Shown: one piece after another, positions 33,580 through 42,915 of the stretch
Layout of the letters: the number at the start of each line of letters is the position of its first letter
Position numbering within the stretch: the first letter of the stretch is position 1
From: Sulfopaludibacter sp963835555
Lineage (GTDB): Bacteria > Acidobacteriota > Terriglobia > Bryobacterales > Bryobacteraceae
Direction of reading: 5' to 3'
DNA length: 64,000 bases
Assembly (NCBI GenBank): GCA_963835555.1
Contig: CAWIGC010000041.1
Location: 1 to 64,000 of the forward strand
Program-made: the position numbers and the translations under genes
Notes under the pieces: generated by a model
The model's database searches: none
What the model saw: the letters and a program-made list of their open reading frames with translations, nothing else
Told to the model about the DNA's origin: nothing

Positions 33580-34986
33580 CTACGATGGAAATTGCCAATA
33601 GAGTTCCCCCGTGGCGCGGCGCCTTTCGCGAAGATTGGGTCGCTGACTGGCTGGCAACCTGTTCCCGAGGAGATAGCCCAAGTCGTCAATCACCGCCCGA
33701 ATGTCACTGAAATAGCTGTGCGCTAAGAGACCACGGTCGACAGCGCTCGCATCCACGGTGTCCATGCCACCGATCACGAAAGGCTCCTTTTCGAGATAGC
33801 CGACGCGGCCGCTTCGATTGAGTTGACCGGAAAACATAAGAGCCCGATCCTTGGAGGCGACGTACAAGGTTTTGCCTTCGCCCTTCGCTGACAGTTTCGG
33901 AAATTGCTGGGTGAAGAAATCGGTGCTGACGTCGGCCGCGACGAGTACGATCTGGCCGAGGCCCTTTTCGGGCGCCGCCGAATCCACCAATCCGCCTAGT
34001 GAAACACGCCCGCCCATGCTGTGCGCCAAGAGGTGCACGCGGCGCCAGGGCCCTTCCGCGATCGCAGCCAGGAACTCCGCCAGAGGCGTGCCCGAGAATT
34101 CGGCGCTGCTGAGATCTGCCAGGTAGGAGAGCAGGCTGCCGCGAGAAGGCCAGGTGAAGAGGACGATCTCGCCAGGGAGATTGAGATCGTATTTGAGCTG
34201 CGCCGCTCGCAATAGGGCGTCTTCGAAAGAAACGTTAAAACCGTGGATAAATACCAGTAGGTCGCTCTTCGCTTCGCCGCGAAACTGCTCCTCCAACTTG
34301 CCGCGGAAAGGGCCGATTTTGAGAACCTCCAAGTCGCTCCTAATCGCAAAATGATCCGCTATCTTCCGGCGTTCGAAGAACCCGGGCTTTTCAAGGTGTC
34401 CCTTCTTGTGGCTGACCGGAATGGAAACGGAGACATGGCCGAAGACCGTCTCCGGGGCATGGTCGTACCCGAACCGTTCGCCGGGCGTCTGTGAGTCGGA
34501 GGCTTTGCGATTCGTTGCAAAGAAGACGCGCACGCCCATTAAGCCTGTGGGCTCAACAATGCCGTCAGCCAGAGCTTTGCCGGTCTCCGCCATCACCACT
34601 TCGGGTGCTTCGGCTGTCTGGATGTCGGACTTAGGAGTGGTGACCGAAAGAACATGTTCCGTCTCTACCCTGTCGAGCGATGGTTCGGTAGGCAAGAGTG
34701 ACAGAGCTTCCTCACGGGTCTGGGGCGTAGCCGGAATTTCGGGCATGCTGTTCCGCGCCATCAGGCCGCGGACATATTCGGCGGCGTAGGTATCAGCGAT
34801 CAGATCCAGCAGATCGTCGAGTATGGCGGCGAACTGTTGCGGCGATCCGGCTGCTCTGAGCCGCTCAGCGATCGCCGCGAGCTCCTGCAAGAGGGCGGGG
34901 CTGGCCGGCATCAGGCGTAACTGGATCGCACGCCAGTTGGTTCGCAAGGCCTCCAGCCAGATCCACTGCTGAATCATCTGTGTCAT
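33580..34986 (-). CDS. DUF900 alpha/beta hydrolase, partner of the CHAT protein
   Basis: 468 residues from ATG 34986, 4 bases after the stop of the CHAT gene. The N-terminal third is helical with a linker (to about 165). VRVFFATNRKASDSQTPGER starts the DUF900 domain, followed by LLVFIHGFNVSFEDALLRAA (oxyanion region), EIVLFTWPSRG and LLAHSMGGRV (nucleophile Ser near 323). A late Asp (GGMDTVDASAVD) and His (GLLAHSYFSD) could complete the triad. No signal peptide is seen. Tight coupling with a caspase-like gene suggests it is an effector or substrate of that protease, which is inference. Confidence 0.85.
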   Translation of the reverse strand: MTQMIQQWIWLEALRTNWRAIQLRLMPASPALLQELAAIAERLRAAGSPQQFAAILDDLLDLIADTYAAEYVRGLMARNSMPEIPATPQTREEALSLLPTEPSLDRVETEHVLSVTTPKSDIQTAEAPEVVMAETGKALADGIVEPTGLMGVRVFFATNRKASDSQTPGERFGYDHAPETVFGHVSVSIPVSHKKGHLEKPGFFERRKIADHFAIRSDLEVLKIGPFRGKLEEQFRGEAKSDLLVFIHGFNVSFEDALLRAAQLKYDLNLPGEIVLFTWPSRGSLLSYLADLSSAEFSGTPLAEFLAAIAEGPWRRVHLLAHSMGGRVSLGGLVDSAAPEKGLGQIVLVAADVSTDFFTQQFPKLSAKGEGKTLYVASKDRALMFSGQLNRSGRVGYLEKEPFVIGGMDTVDASAVDRGLLAHSYFSDIRAVIDDLGYLLGNRLPASQRPNLRERRRATGELYWQFPS

Positions 34987-34990
34987 CGAC

Positions 34991-37555
34991 TCATCCTTTT
35001 CCTGAAATGGTAAACGCCGCCCAGAAGTAAGGCTCGGCGAAAGGCCGGTGATCCTGCGGCAGCGCGAAGAGCTTGATGCGGAGTTGCACAGCCAATTCGC
35101 CCACTCGGCCAGGTTCGTTGCGAAGCTCGGCAAGCATGCTGCGAAGCTTCATCACCGAGGCTGTCCGGAGCCAGCTCTGTGCCCGCCGCAGGGCTTCGGA
35201 GGCTGTGCAGCCCGCGGAATCGTATTCGGCATAGAAGCGGCCCATGAGAACCGCGGTGGCGGCGTCATCCACTGGCCACAGTGTGGCCACCACGGCGGCA
35301 GCACCGTGGTCAAGCAGTGCGGCAGGAATGCCCATGAATTCATCGGGCATAGTGGTGACGCGTGCCATTGCAGTCTCGCAGGCGGAGAGAATCATGAGGC
35401 TGGGAGGGTGTTCGGCGAGTAGCGGCAAAAGCTGTTCGAGACTGAGGCGCTGGCCGCCAGCGAGCGCTAGGCTGGAGTGTAGCGGATTCAGCAGATCGAA
35501 TCTTGCATGTGTCGAGAGGTGCACCCAGTCCGCGCTGCGCAGTGCATCGAGCACGGCGTCGACTGTGGCCGCGGAGCCTTCCAAGACCTGCCAGCCCGGC
35601 GGGGGAGCATGGCGCTTCACCCAGGCACATTCCAAATCGCTGTAGTCGAGATCACCGCCGGGATTGGAGACCAGAAGAGCGGCACGCGCCTGTGACGCGG
35701 CCCGACCGCTAAGCAGCACGGCGACGGAGGGCGCGAAACGGAGCGCGTACCGGTCAATCAGCCACTCACGCTGGCCACCTTCCTCATTCCAGGACGCGTG
35801 CACTGGAAATACACCCGCTCCCCCTTGCGGAAACCAGACTAACTCGGCGCCGCGCTTAACCCCTGACTGATTCAGTTTTTCGATGACTTGCTTCCAGATC
35901 AATTCGTAAAGTACTCCGCCGATCCGATCGATTTCCCGGATCCAGTTGAGGGGCTCCGAGCGGTGGAAGCTGTATGCCCGCAGCCATCCGCCGAGTTCAC
36001 CCCAATTCTTGTTGCCGCGCTGCAGGAGGAGCATTTCGTCAACTCCGAAATTCTCCAGCCACACGGGTTCAGCGCGTAGATCACCGGGGACTGAATTAGT
36101 CTCCGACGCGGCGCCGGCGTTGGTGACGACAATGATCGCACCTTGTTTGGCGGCAAACACCCCAAAAAGTAACGCCCCGCCAGGCGGAATCTGCGTGCCA
36201 AGCAATGGCCAGATCTCGCGCGCCTGACGGCGATTCCAGAAGCGGGCCTTGCCGCGATCCAGGGCTTCCAGAGCGCCCCGGATATCGTTCAGCTTCAGAC
36301 GGCAGTAGCAAAGCAGAGCGCCCGAATCCTGGAGCTGGAAGACACGCTCGAATCGGCTCGAATCGGCCACCGTTTCGGCGAGCAACGCTTCGCCTTCGAA
36401 AAGCGCCGCTTCCAGGCAGCGAGCTGCTTTCTCGAAGTTCCCAGCTTCGATCCAGCCATGCGCTTCCACCTGATAGACGGCCCGACGACTGCTGCCAAAA
36501 GCCGATCCGGAATATCCGGCAAGGGCCTCGCGAGAACAGCGCACCAGCTCGTCAATGCTGCCTCCCTCGCCGAGGAGCATCAAGTCGCGATGCGCAATGG
36601 CCTCGAGCGAGCGTATGTTGGCCAGCAGTTCCGGTTTGGCGGGGTCGCAGTCCTCGCTCGCGAGTTCGAACCATTGAATAGCCTCATGCAGATTTGCGCT
36701 GCCTACCGCCCCACTGCTGCGAGCCAGCACTCGGCCAAGCGACAAACGCGCGCGGCGCCGCAGATCGGGCGTGCCGCCGTGCGCGCAGGCAGCCACAGCG
36801 TTTCGGCCGTAGGCTGCGGCTTCGACCCGGTTCGCATTCCAATCGCCGAGGCTGAATACATAGCATTCGCACAGATAAATGCAAGTTTCGATCCAGGTGT
36901 TGTTGGGCGTGTCTGGCGACTGTTCGTCTCCGAAGCCGCCACGTTCGAGCAGCCGCAAAGCTCCAAGGTGCAACGCAATCCTCCTCGGCATGGCAGCGGC
37001 AAAATCGCAACCGGGCTCTTCGGTGGCTGCCAAGCCCAATTCATTTTGCAGGCCTGCCAGTTTTTCTGCGTCTTCATCGGGCGACATTTGAGAAATCGCA
37101 AGTTGGAGGTATTGAACGCGGCACGACCAGTTTTGCGCCAGATCGCCTGCGACACGGAACCGGTAGAGCAGCGCGAGTGTTGAAGCCAGCCAAGGATAAT
37201 CGGCCACTGTGGTCTGCAGACACATCAGCGCTTCTTCGGATTGTGGCGTGCCTCGTTGTGAGCGCGGCGCAAGAATACAGCCAATGTTCATGGTGCAATT
37301 CGTCCAGGAATCGTGGTCTTCACCGGGCGTGAAGACCGTGAGCGCGTCGCGGTAGCCTTGTAGCGCCTGTTCAGGATCGGAGTCTCCGCACATCTGCGCG
37401 TACATCGAGCGGAACGCGGCCCATTTCTTGGGCTGTGCTGCCCGATCGACGAGCGCCGCGGCTTCGCTAAAAATCTCGCGCAGCCGCGCCTGATCGCGAT
37501 TTCGATCGAGAGTCCTGTATTCGGCGATGAGCAGCGCGAGACGTTCCGATGCCAC
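34991..37555 (-). CDS. TPR-CHAT caspase-like protein
   Basis: 854 residues from GTG 37555, chosen for the GGAGGACC nine bases upstream. About residues 20-520 are TPR-like helical pairs (SMYAQMCGDSDPEQALQGYR; NFEKAARCLEAALFEGEALL). The CHAT domain fills about 550-854: HLSTHARFDLLNPLHSSLAL carries the catalytic His683 and LMILSACETAMARVTTMPDE the Cys726; GIPAALLDHGAAAVVATLWP is the next conserved block. Clan CD proteases with TPRs are switched on by a bound signal. It forms a two-gene operon with a DUF900 hydrolase. No membrane anchor is seen. Confidence 0.9.
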   Translation of the reverse strand: MASERLALLIAEYRTLDRNRDQARLREIFSEAAALVDRAAQPKKWAAFRSMYAQMCGDSDPEQALQGYRDALTVFTPGEDHDSWTNCTMNIGCILAPRSQRGTPQSEEALMCLQTTVADYPWLASTLALLYRFRVAGDLAQNWSCRVQYLQLAISQMSPDEDAEKLAGLQNELGLAATEEPGCDFAAAMPRRIALHLGALRLLERGGFGDEQSPDTPNNTWIETCIYLCECYVFSLGDWNANRVEAAAYGRNAVAACAHGGTPDLRRRARLSLGRVLARSSGAVGSANLHEAIQWFELASEDCDPAKPELLANIRSLEAIAHRDLMLLGEGGSIDELVRCSREALAGYSGSAFGSSRRAVYQVEAHGWIEAGNFEKAARCLEAALFEGEALLAETVADSSRFERVFQLQDSGALLCYCRLKLNDIRGALEALDRGKARFWNRRQAREIWPLLGTQIPPGGALLFGVFAAKQGAIIVVTNAGAASETNSVPGDLRAEPVWLENFGVDEMLLLQRGNKNWGELGGWLRAYSFHRSEPLNWIREIDRIGGVLYELIWKQVIEKLNQSGVKRGAELVWFPQGGAGVFPVHASWNEEGGQREWLIDRYALRFAPSVAVLLSGRAASQARAALLVSNPGGDLDYSDLECAWVKRHAPPPGWQVLEGSAATVDAVLDALRSADWVHLSTHARFDLLNPLHSSLALAGGQRLSLEQLLPLLAEHPPSLMILSACETAMARVTTMPDEFMGIPAALLDHGAAAVVATLWPVDDAATAVLMGRFYAEYDSAGCTASEALRRAQSWLRTASVMKLRSMLAELRNEPGRVGELAVQLRIKLFALPQDHRPFAEPYFWAAFTISGKG

Positions 37556-37974
37556 TATTTCTGGTCCTCCGTTCTCAGGCGTCTTCGCAAGGGTAGCGAA
37601 AGGCGGCCACCAGCACAAGACCCAGCTTCGTAGTTTCCCAACTGGTCCGCCAATCCGGACGGTCAGACGGGGTGGAGGGGTTATCTGGTGACTGCGAAAT
37701 CGGCTATTGCATGGCGGCGTTAGCGGAACATATCGGTAGTTTTTTTGCGCCAGCCCGATCATGATCCGCGCCGCGCGGACGGCCCCATCCTCGACCCCTT
37801 TGTCCGAGTGGTGCGTGATCTGCCCGGAGCGGAGGCATCGATAATCAGAGCGGAACCTCGATAAACGCTGGGCGACCGGCCACACTCTTGATGCCACCCG
37901 CGCGGCTTAGGACCTCCCAACCAATAGCACTCTAATTCGCGTAAACTCATGAGACAGACGTTTGGACTGAATCC
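37556..37974. other. Divergent promoter region of the CHAT operon and the kinase gene
   Basis: About 420 bp between two divergent gene starts. No further gene is supported; a minus-strand frame (to 38016) lacks motifs. A TTTTTTT run (about 37739-37745) and short palindromes such as GATCATGATC (37758-37767) are present, but no promoter could be assigned. Confidence 0.4.
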
Positions 37975-40794
37975 GTGGACTCTGATCGCTGGCGGCAGAT
38001 CGAGGATTTGTTTCACACCCTGATGGAGCGTCCGCCCGAAATGCGCGCGGCATTTCTCAATGATGCCTGCGCTCGCGACGCTGAGCTTCGGCAGGAAATC
38101 GAGTCACTGCTCTCACAGGCCGACCACGCTGAGAATTTCCTGGAAGCTCCCGAGTTGCAGTCCGCTACGCTCCCTGCCGGCGCCTCTCCGCTCGGGAAGC
38201 AATTCGGAGCCTATCGCATTGTGTCCGAGTTGGGCGCGGGCGGCATGGGGGAAGTTTATCGCGCTCACGACAACAAGCTCGGCCGCGATGTGGCCATCAA
38301 GACTCTGCCGCTCGAATTCGCGGGCGATGCGGATCGGCTGGCGCGCTTCCGTCGGGAGGCGAGGGTGCTGGCCTCGCTCAATCATCCCAACATCGCGGCG
38401 ATTTACGGCCTGGAAGAACTCCACGGCACGAACTATCTCGTGCTGGAGATTGTGGAAGGAGAGACCCTGAAGGATCGAATCCGGCAAAGGGGGCGTTTGC
38501 CGGCCGGAGAAGCTCTGGAGATTTGCCGACAGGTAGCCGAAGCACTGGAAGCGGCACATGAGAAGGGAATCATTCACCGCGACCTGAAGCCTGCCAATGT
38601 GATGGTGACTCCCGCCGGCAGGGTGAAAGTGCTCGATTTCGGAATGGCCAAGGCCGTCGAGCGGTACGAGGCGCGCCCTGAGGCGTCTCAGTTGGCGACC
38701 GTCACGGGCCTGGAAACGGTAGCCGGGCAGATGCTGGGCACGCCGCCATATATGAGTCCGGAGCAGGCGTGTGGAAACAATGTTGACGGAAGGACCGACG
38801 TTTGGGCGTTTGGCTGTTTGCTCTACGAATTGCTGACAGGGACACGAGCCTTTCGGGGCGAGGTGCTGGCGGACACGATTCACGCCGTGCTGGAGCGTGA
38901 GCCGGACTGGCAGGCTCTGCCCGCAGAAACTCCCGGGAAGGTCCGGGACTTGTTGCACCAGTGCCTTCAAAAAGCCCCTGAACGCCGCCTGCAGTCCGTA
39001 GCGGATGCGCGGAGGGAGGTTGAGGAAGCACTGGCTGCTCCGCGCAGGCGTGGATTGCGCCGCTGGCAATTGACCGCGATGGTCGCACTCGCGCTCGCCG
39101 TGTTCGCGGTTGGCTTCGCGATGTGGATGCGTGGCCGTCCCCTCCTGACCGACCGCTCGGAATGGGTCCAGGTCACCAACTATCCCGACGCGGTAGGCCA
39201 GCCGGCCCTCTCTGAGGACGGACGCATGCTGGCATTCGTCCGCGGTGTGAGCACCTTTCTCGCACCAGGTGAGGTCTACATTAAGATGCTGCCTTCCGGT
39301 GACCCGGTCCAGCTCACTCATGACAACCTGCCGAAGATGAGTCCCGTGTTTTCGCCCGATGGCTCGCGCGTCGCCTATACGGTGTGGGACGGGCGAAGCT
39401 GGGACACCTGGGTGGTGCCTGTGTTGGGGGGACAGCCGCAACTCTGGCTACCGAACGCCTCCGGTCTTGTTTGGGCCGGACCACGGAGAGTGTTGTTTTC
39501 GGAAATCAAGGCTGGTGAACATATGGCGATCGTGGCGGCTTCGGAGAGTCGCGCCGAGGCCCGGGATGTCTACGTGCCACCCCATCAGAGGGGCATGGCC
39601 CACCGAAGTTATGTCTCACCTGACGGAAAGTGGGCGCTGGTGGTCGAGATGGACAACGGCGAGTGGCTGCCGTGCCGGCTGGTTCCTCTGAACGGTGAAT
39701 CCGCCGGCAGGCCAGTGGGGCCTGCCGGTGCGTCCTGCACGAACGCGGCGTGGTCGCGAGACGGCAACTGGATCTATGTCAGCGCACACACCGGAAGCAA
39801 CTTTCACATCTGGCGACAGCGCTTTCCCGGCGGCGAGCCGGAGCAACTCACCTCCGGCCCGACGGAGGAGGAGGGCATCGCGCCGACGCCCGACGGCCGT
39901 TCCCTCCTTACTGCTGTAGGCCTTCGCCAGAGAACCGTCAGCGTTCACGATGAGCACGGCGATCGCCAGGTGTCCCTGGAGGGCTATGCTTACGCTCCGA
40001 TGTTTTCGCCAGACGGAAAAAAGGTCTACTATCGGGTTCTCAAAGGGGGTATTTCTCCGTTCCTCGGCGCGAGCGAATTGTGGGTGGCGGATGTGGATTC
40101 GGGGCGCAGCGAAGTTTTGCTGCCTGATTTCGCGGTGACCCATTACAGTTTGTCGATCGACGGCAGCCGCATCGTTTTTTCAGCTCTGGATTCCGACCAC
40201 AAGAGCCGGCTCTGGTTAGCTCCGACAGATCGCCGTACCGCTCCGCGGCAGGTGCCGAATGCGGAAGGGGACATGGCGTATTTCGGGCCGTCTGGAGAAC
40301 TGGTGTTTCATGCGGTGGAAGGCGGTTCGACGTTGGCCATTCGGATTCGCGAGGACGGAACCGGGCGGCAAGTGCTGACCCCAGAGGAAGTGACCCAGAT
40401 TCTGGGCCTTTCGGCAGACGGCCAATGGATGATAGCGGATCAAGGAACAGCCGCGACAAGGGCCTACCCAACGGGGGGCGGTCCTTCGATCCCGATTTTT
40501 AGGGGGATGGCCAGCCTTCGATGGCAGCCGGACGGCAAGATACTTTATTTGTCGGTTCGGACGGCCATGCAGTCTGCCGGCGGTAGCGGTAGAACCTATG
40601 TAATACCGCTGCCCTCCGGCATAATGTTTCCTCGCATGCCCGCCGGCGGCTTTCACTCCGAAGCCGAAATCGCCGCCCTCTCCACTGTGAGCATCATCGA
40701 GAGTCCCGACGTAGCCCCCGGCCCTACGTCGAACGTGTATGCGTTCTCGCGACAGACGGTCCAGCGGAATCTCTATCGGATTCCGCTTCCCTGA
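37975..40794 (+). CDS. Membrane Ser/Thr protein kinase with TolB/WD40-like propeller
   Basis: 939 residues from GTG 37975. A short helical N-terminus (LMERPPEMRAAFLNDACARD) precedes the kinase domain (about 75-345): P-loop ELGAGGMGEVYRAHD, VAIK lysine, HRDLKPANVMV catalytic loop, DFG in VLDFGMAK, APE-like PPYMSPEQACG. A transmembrane helix (MVALALAVFAVGFAMWM, about 365-385) leads to extracytoplasmic propeller blades with SPDG motifs (FSPDGSRVAYTV; YVSPDGKWALVVE; FSPDGKKVYYRV). This is the common Acidobacterial sensor kinase plan. The facing ECF sigma factor gene at 41880 may be its regulatory partner. Confidence 0.93.
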   Translation: MDSDRWRQIEDLFHTLMERPPEMRAAFLNDACARDAELRQEIESLLSQADHAENFLEAPELQSATLPAGASPLGKQFGAYRIVSELGAGGMGEVYRAHDNKLGRDVAIKTLPLEFAGDADRLARFRREARVLASLNHPNIAAIYGLEELHGTNYLVLEIVEGETLKDRIRQRGRLPAGEALEICRQVAEALEAAHEKGIIHRDLKPANVMVTPAGRVKVLDFGMAKAVERYEARPEASQLATVTGLETVAGQMLGTPPYMSPEQACGNNVDGRTDVWAFGCLLYELLTGTRAFRGEVLADTIHAVLEREPDWQALPAETPGKVRDLLHQCLQKAPERRLQSVADARREVEEALAAPRRRGLRRWQLTAMVALALAVFAVGFAMWMRGRPLLTDRSEWVQVTNYPDAVGQPALSEDGRMLAFVRGVSTFLAPGEVYIKMLPSGDPVQLTHDNLPKMSPVFSPDGSRVAYTVWDGRSWDTWVVPVLGGQPQLWLPNASGLVWAGPRRVLFSEIKAGEHMAIVAASESRAEARDVYVPPHQRGMAHRSYVSPDGKWALVVEMDNGEWLPCRLVPLNGESAGRPVGPAGASCTNAAWSRDGNWIYVSAHTGSNFHIWRQRFPGGEPEQLTSGPTEEEGIAPTPDGRSLLTAVGLRQRTVSVHDEHGDRQVSLEGYAYAPMFSPDGKKVYYRVLKGGISPFLGASELWVADVDSGRSEVLLPDFAVTHYSLSIDGSRIVFSALDSDHKSRLWLAPTDRRTAPRQVPNAEGDMAYFGPSGELVFHAVEGGSTLAIRIREDGTGRQVLTPEEVTQILGLSADGQWMIADQGTAATRAYPTGGGPSIPIFRGMASLRWQPDGKILYLSVRTAMQSAGGSGRTYVIPLPSGIMFPRMPAGGFHSEAEIAALSTVSIIESPDVAPGPTSNVYAFSRQTVQRNLYRIPLP

Positions 40795-40811
40795 TCCCAG
40801 CGAGGCATCTG

Positions 40812-41792
40812 CTATTGCACCGGAATCTGCAAAACCGGGCCGTCGATTCCGGATACCCGCAGGCGTAGCGTGGTCATGCCGGATGGCGTTGCTGGAGGCA
40901 CCCGTAGATCGACGCGGAACAGGTCGACCTGTCCGGGCCATCCCAGCTTGTTGATGGCATCTTGAGCCTGTCCGCCGACAATCACCTCGACGGGCGCATT
41001 CACCTGATTCCAGGGAGCGGAATTTGCAAATGCGATTCCCGGGATTACGGCCGGCGTTGTGAACCCGAGGTTCATTCCGCGGGCGATGAGAACTTCTCCC
41101 GCGTGCGCCGGGCTGGTGGCGGTGACTGGCGAGAAGTCAGCGTGAAACACCGCCGGGCTGCCGTCGGCAGCGTCGAACGCAGGCGGATAGGACGGCGCAA
41201 TATAGAACGTGTGGATCAGAGTTCCGCCGCCCAGTATGCGCCGCATCGAAGGATCTTCGGTCATGGATGCCCTTCGAGGCGACTGGACGGCTTGTACTAT
41301 CGCCTGGGTGCCACGAATCCCCAGATACAAACCACTGCCTCCAGTGATCTGGTGAACGCCGATGCCGCCTTCCTGGAAGCGCCCCACGAGGATGCCGTCA
41401 GCGGTCAGGATCGCCCATTTGCACTCGCCAGGAGCGCCTTCGGCTGAATCGGCAATCGCGGACCCAGGTCCGGCTGTCGGGCTATATCCCATGGAGAGGC
41501 TGCGGGATTGCCAGAGTCCTTTCGCAGGACGACCGTTAATCGATACGACGTCTCCAACGGTGATCGACTCGGCAAACGCGCGGGTCGCTGAGGGTGAGAC
41601 CGGGCCGCCCAGGAGGGCTAACTTGGACGGGTCCGTGATATCCCCGACGTAAGTCACTACGTTCTCGGTTTGAATGGTCAGAACTGACATCAGCGGTTGG
41701 TCCGCAGCGTTGAGGGATGCCGCCGTCAGCGTCAGCGCCAGCCCCAGCAAAGTGCGTGGCAAGTAAACTCTGGTTCTGCGAAGTGGGTTCAT
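40812..41792 (-). CDS. Secreted protein with TIGR03437-type C-terminal domain
   Basis: 326 residues with a signal peptide (RTLLGLALTLTAASLNAAD). The C-terminal about 90 residues show NAPVEVIVGGQAQDAINKLG, QVDLFRVDLRVPPATPSGMT and TLRLRVSGIDGPVLQIPVQ, the pattern of the domain abundant in Solibacter. The central part has GSGLYLGIRGTQAIVQAVQS and a His-rich joint and is of unknown function. It is convergent with the kinase gene (17 bases apart) and divergent from the sigma factor gene. The lineage-specific domain is the best taxonomic hint in the window. Confidence 0.8.
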   Translation of the reverse strand: MNPLRRTRVYLPRTLLGLALTLTAASLNAADQPLMSVLTIQTENVVTYVGDITDPSKLALLGGPVSPSATRAFAESITVGDVVSINGRPAKGLWQSRSLSMGYSPTAGPGSAIADSAEGAPGECKWAILTADGILVGRFQEGGIGVHQITGGSGLYLGIRGTQAIVQAVQSPRRASMTEDPSMRRILGGGTLIHTFYIAPSYPPAFDAADGSPAVFHADFSPVTATSPAHAGEVLIARGMNLGFTTPAVIPGIAFANSAPWNQVNAPVEVIVGGQAQDAINKLGWPGQVDLFRVDLRVPPATPSGMTTLRLRVSGIDGPVLQIPVQ

Positions 41793-41879
41793 ATAGGCTC
41801 CTATATTGATTACCGGAAAATCGCTCCCAAAGCCGTCATGGATGGGAAATTTTTCCCTGTGGTAGAATCGGCAACGAAA

Positions 41880-42479
41880 ATGGGGACGAAGGTTCCACAG
41901 GACATCAGCGCGCTGCTAACGGCATGGAGCGGCGGTGATGAGGAAGCACTGAGAAGCCTCATCCCCGTGGTCTACCCGGAGTTGCGGCAGATTGCCCGGA
42001 GATACTTACGGCAATCGGCGGGTCAGAGCCTGGAGTCCGCCGCGTTGGCTAATGAGACGTACCTTAGGCTGATTCTCGCGCGGGGCATACACTGTGAAAG
42101 CCGCCCGCACTTTTTTGCGCTGTGCGCGCAAATGATCCGAGGCATTCTGGTGGACCATGCGCGCCGGCACGGGTCCGTCAAGCGTGGCGGGGATACCGTG
42201 CGGGTGCCGCTGGACGAGGCACTGCTCGCCGCACCGTCGCACGAGGTGGAAGTGCTGGCTCTCGATCAGGCGCTGGAAGCACTCTCAAAAATCGATCCGC
42301 GCAAGGTCCGTGTTGTGGAGTTGCGGTACTTCGGCGGCCTGAGCGTGGAAGAGACCGCGGAAGTCCTGCGAATTTCGCAAGAGACGGTTCTGCGTGACTG
42401 GAAAATGGCCAAGACATGGCTGTTGCGAGAGCTTTCGGGGGAAGCGCGTCACTCCAGGGAACCGAATCGGATCGAGTAA
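41880..42479 (+). CDS. ECF-type sigma factor (Acidobacterial sigma-70 X6-like)
   Basis: 199 residues from ATG 41880; an earlier in-frame ATG at 41838 would add 14. Region 2 is LTAWSGGDEEALRSLIPVVY followed by PELRQIARRYLRQ and ETYLRLI, with the HFFALCAQMIRGILVDHARR block. Region 4 is LRYFGGLSVEETAEVLRISQ with the helix-turn-helix ending in ETVLRDWKMAKTWLLREL. No anti-sigma gene lies beside it; the nearby membrane kinase could control it by phosphorylation, as suspected for this ECF group. Confidence 0.92.
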   Translation: MGTKVPQDISALLTAWSGGDEEALRSLIPVVYPELRQIARRYLRQSAGQSLESAALANETYLRLILARGIHCESRPHFFALCAQMIRGILVDHARRHGSVKRGGDTVRVPLDEALLAAPSHEVEVLALDQALEALSKIDPRKVRVVELRYFGGLSVEETAEVLRISQETVLRDWKMAKTWLLRELSGEARHSREPNRIE

Positions 42480-42915
42480 CTGCCCGCACGTGAAGGAAGC
42501 GTTTGGCTACGATTATACGTGTACCTGGGATCCGGCCTCGGCATCTCTTGACTTGACCAGGCAAAATCCGGCCGCGGCCGTGGAGGTCCGCTCATCGAGA
42601 AAATGGGTTTGGTAGTCGGCCGGCGAAGACCGTCGAGCTGCCTGAAGAACGTGTAACCGCCCGAGCCACGGAAATGGCTTCACCCCTGGTCTGGGCGTGT
42701 TGTCCACTCGGAGAATGGTCTCCGCTGTCCGCGGGTCTGGTCTTCGCCGCAGTCCGTTTCTGCGGGCCATATTTGGTGTTATCTGCATTCATGCCGGCTT
42801 CGAATCCCGTCACACCGCGTGGCAAATACCAGCTATGGTCGTGTGGCGGACTTTCTGCGTCGCCCGGTTTCGTCCGGCAAGTCCACCAGCTTCTGTGCCT
42901 CGTTCACCCCGTCCA
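42480..42915. other. Intergenic region, no supported gene
   Basis: About 436 bp. Overlapping frames on both strands show no ribosome site or motif. The stretch could be decayed sequence. Confidence 0.35.

Noticed and set aside
37739..37745. T-run as a terminator for the CHAT operon or kinase
   Set aside because: It lies between divergent gene starts and has no upstream stem.
38113..39441. Minus-strand open frame of 442 codons opposite the Ser/Thr kinase
   Set aside because: Antisense shadow of a high-GC coding region with no motif or ribosome site.
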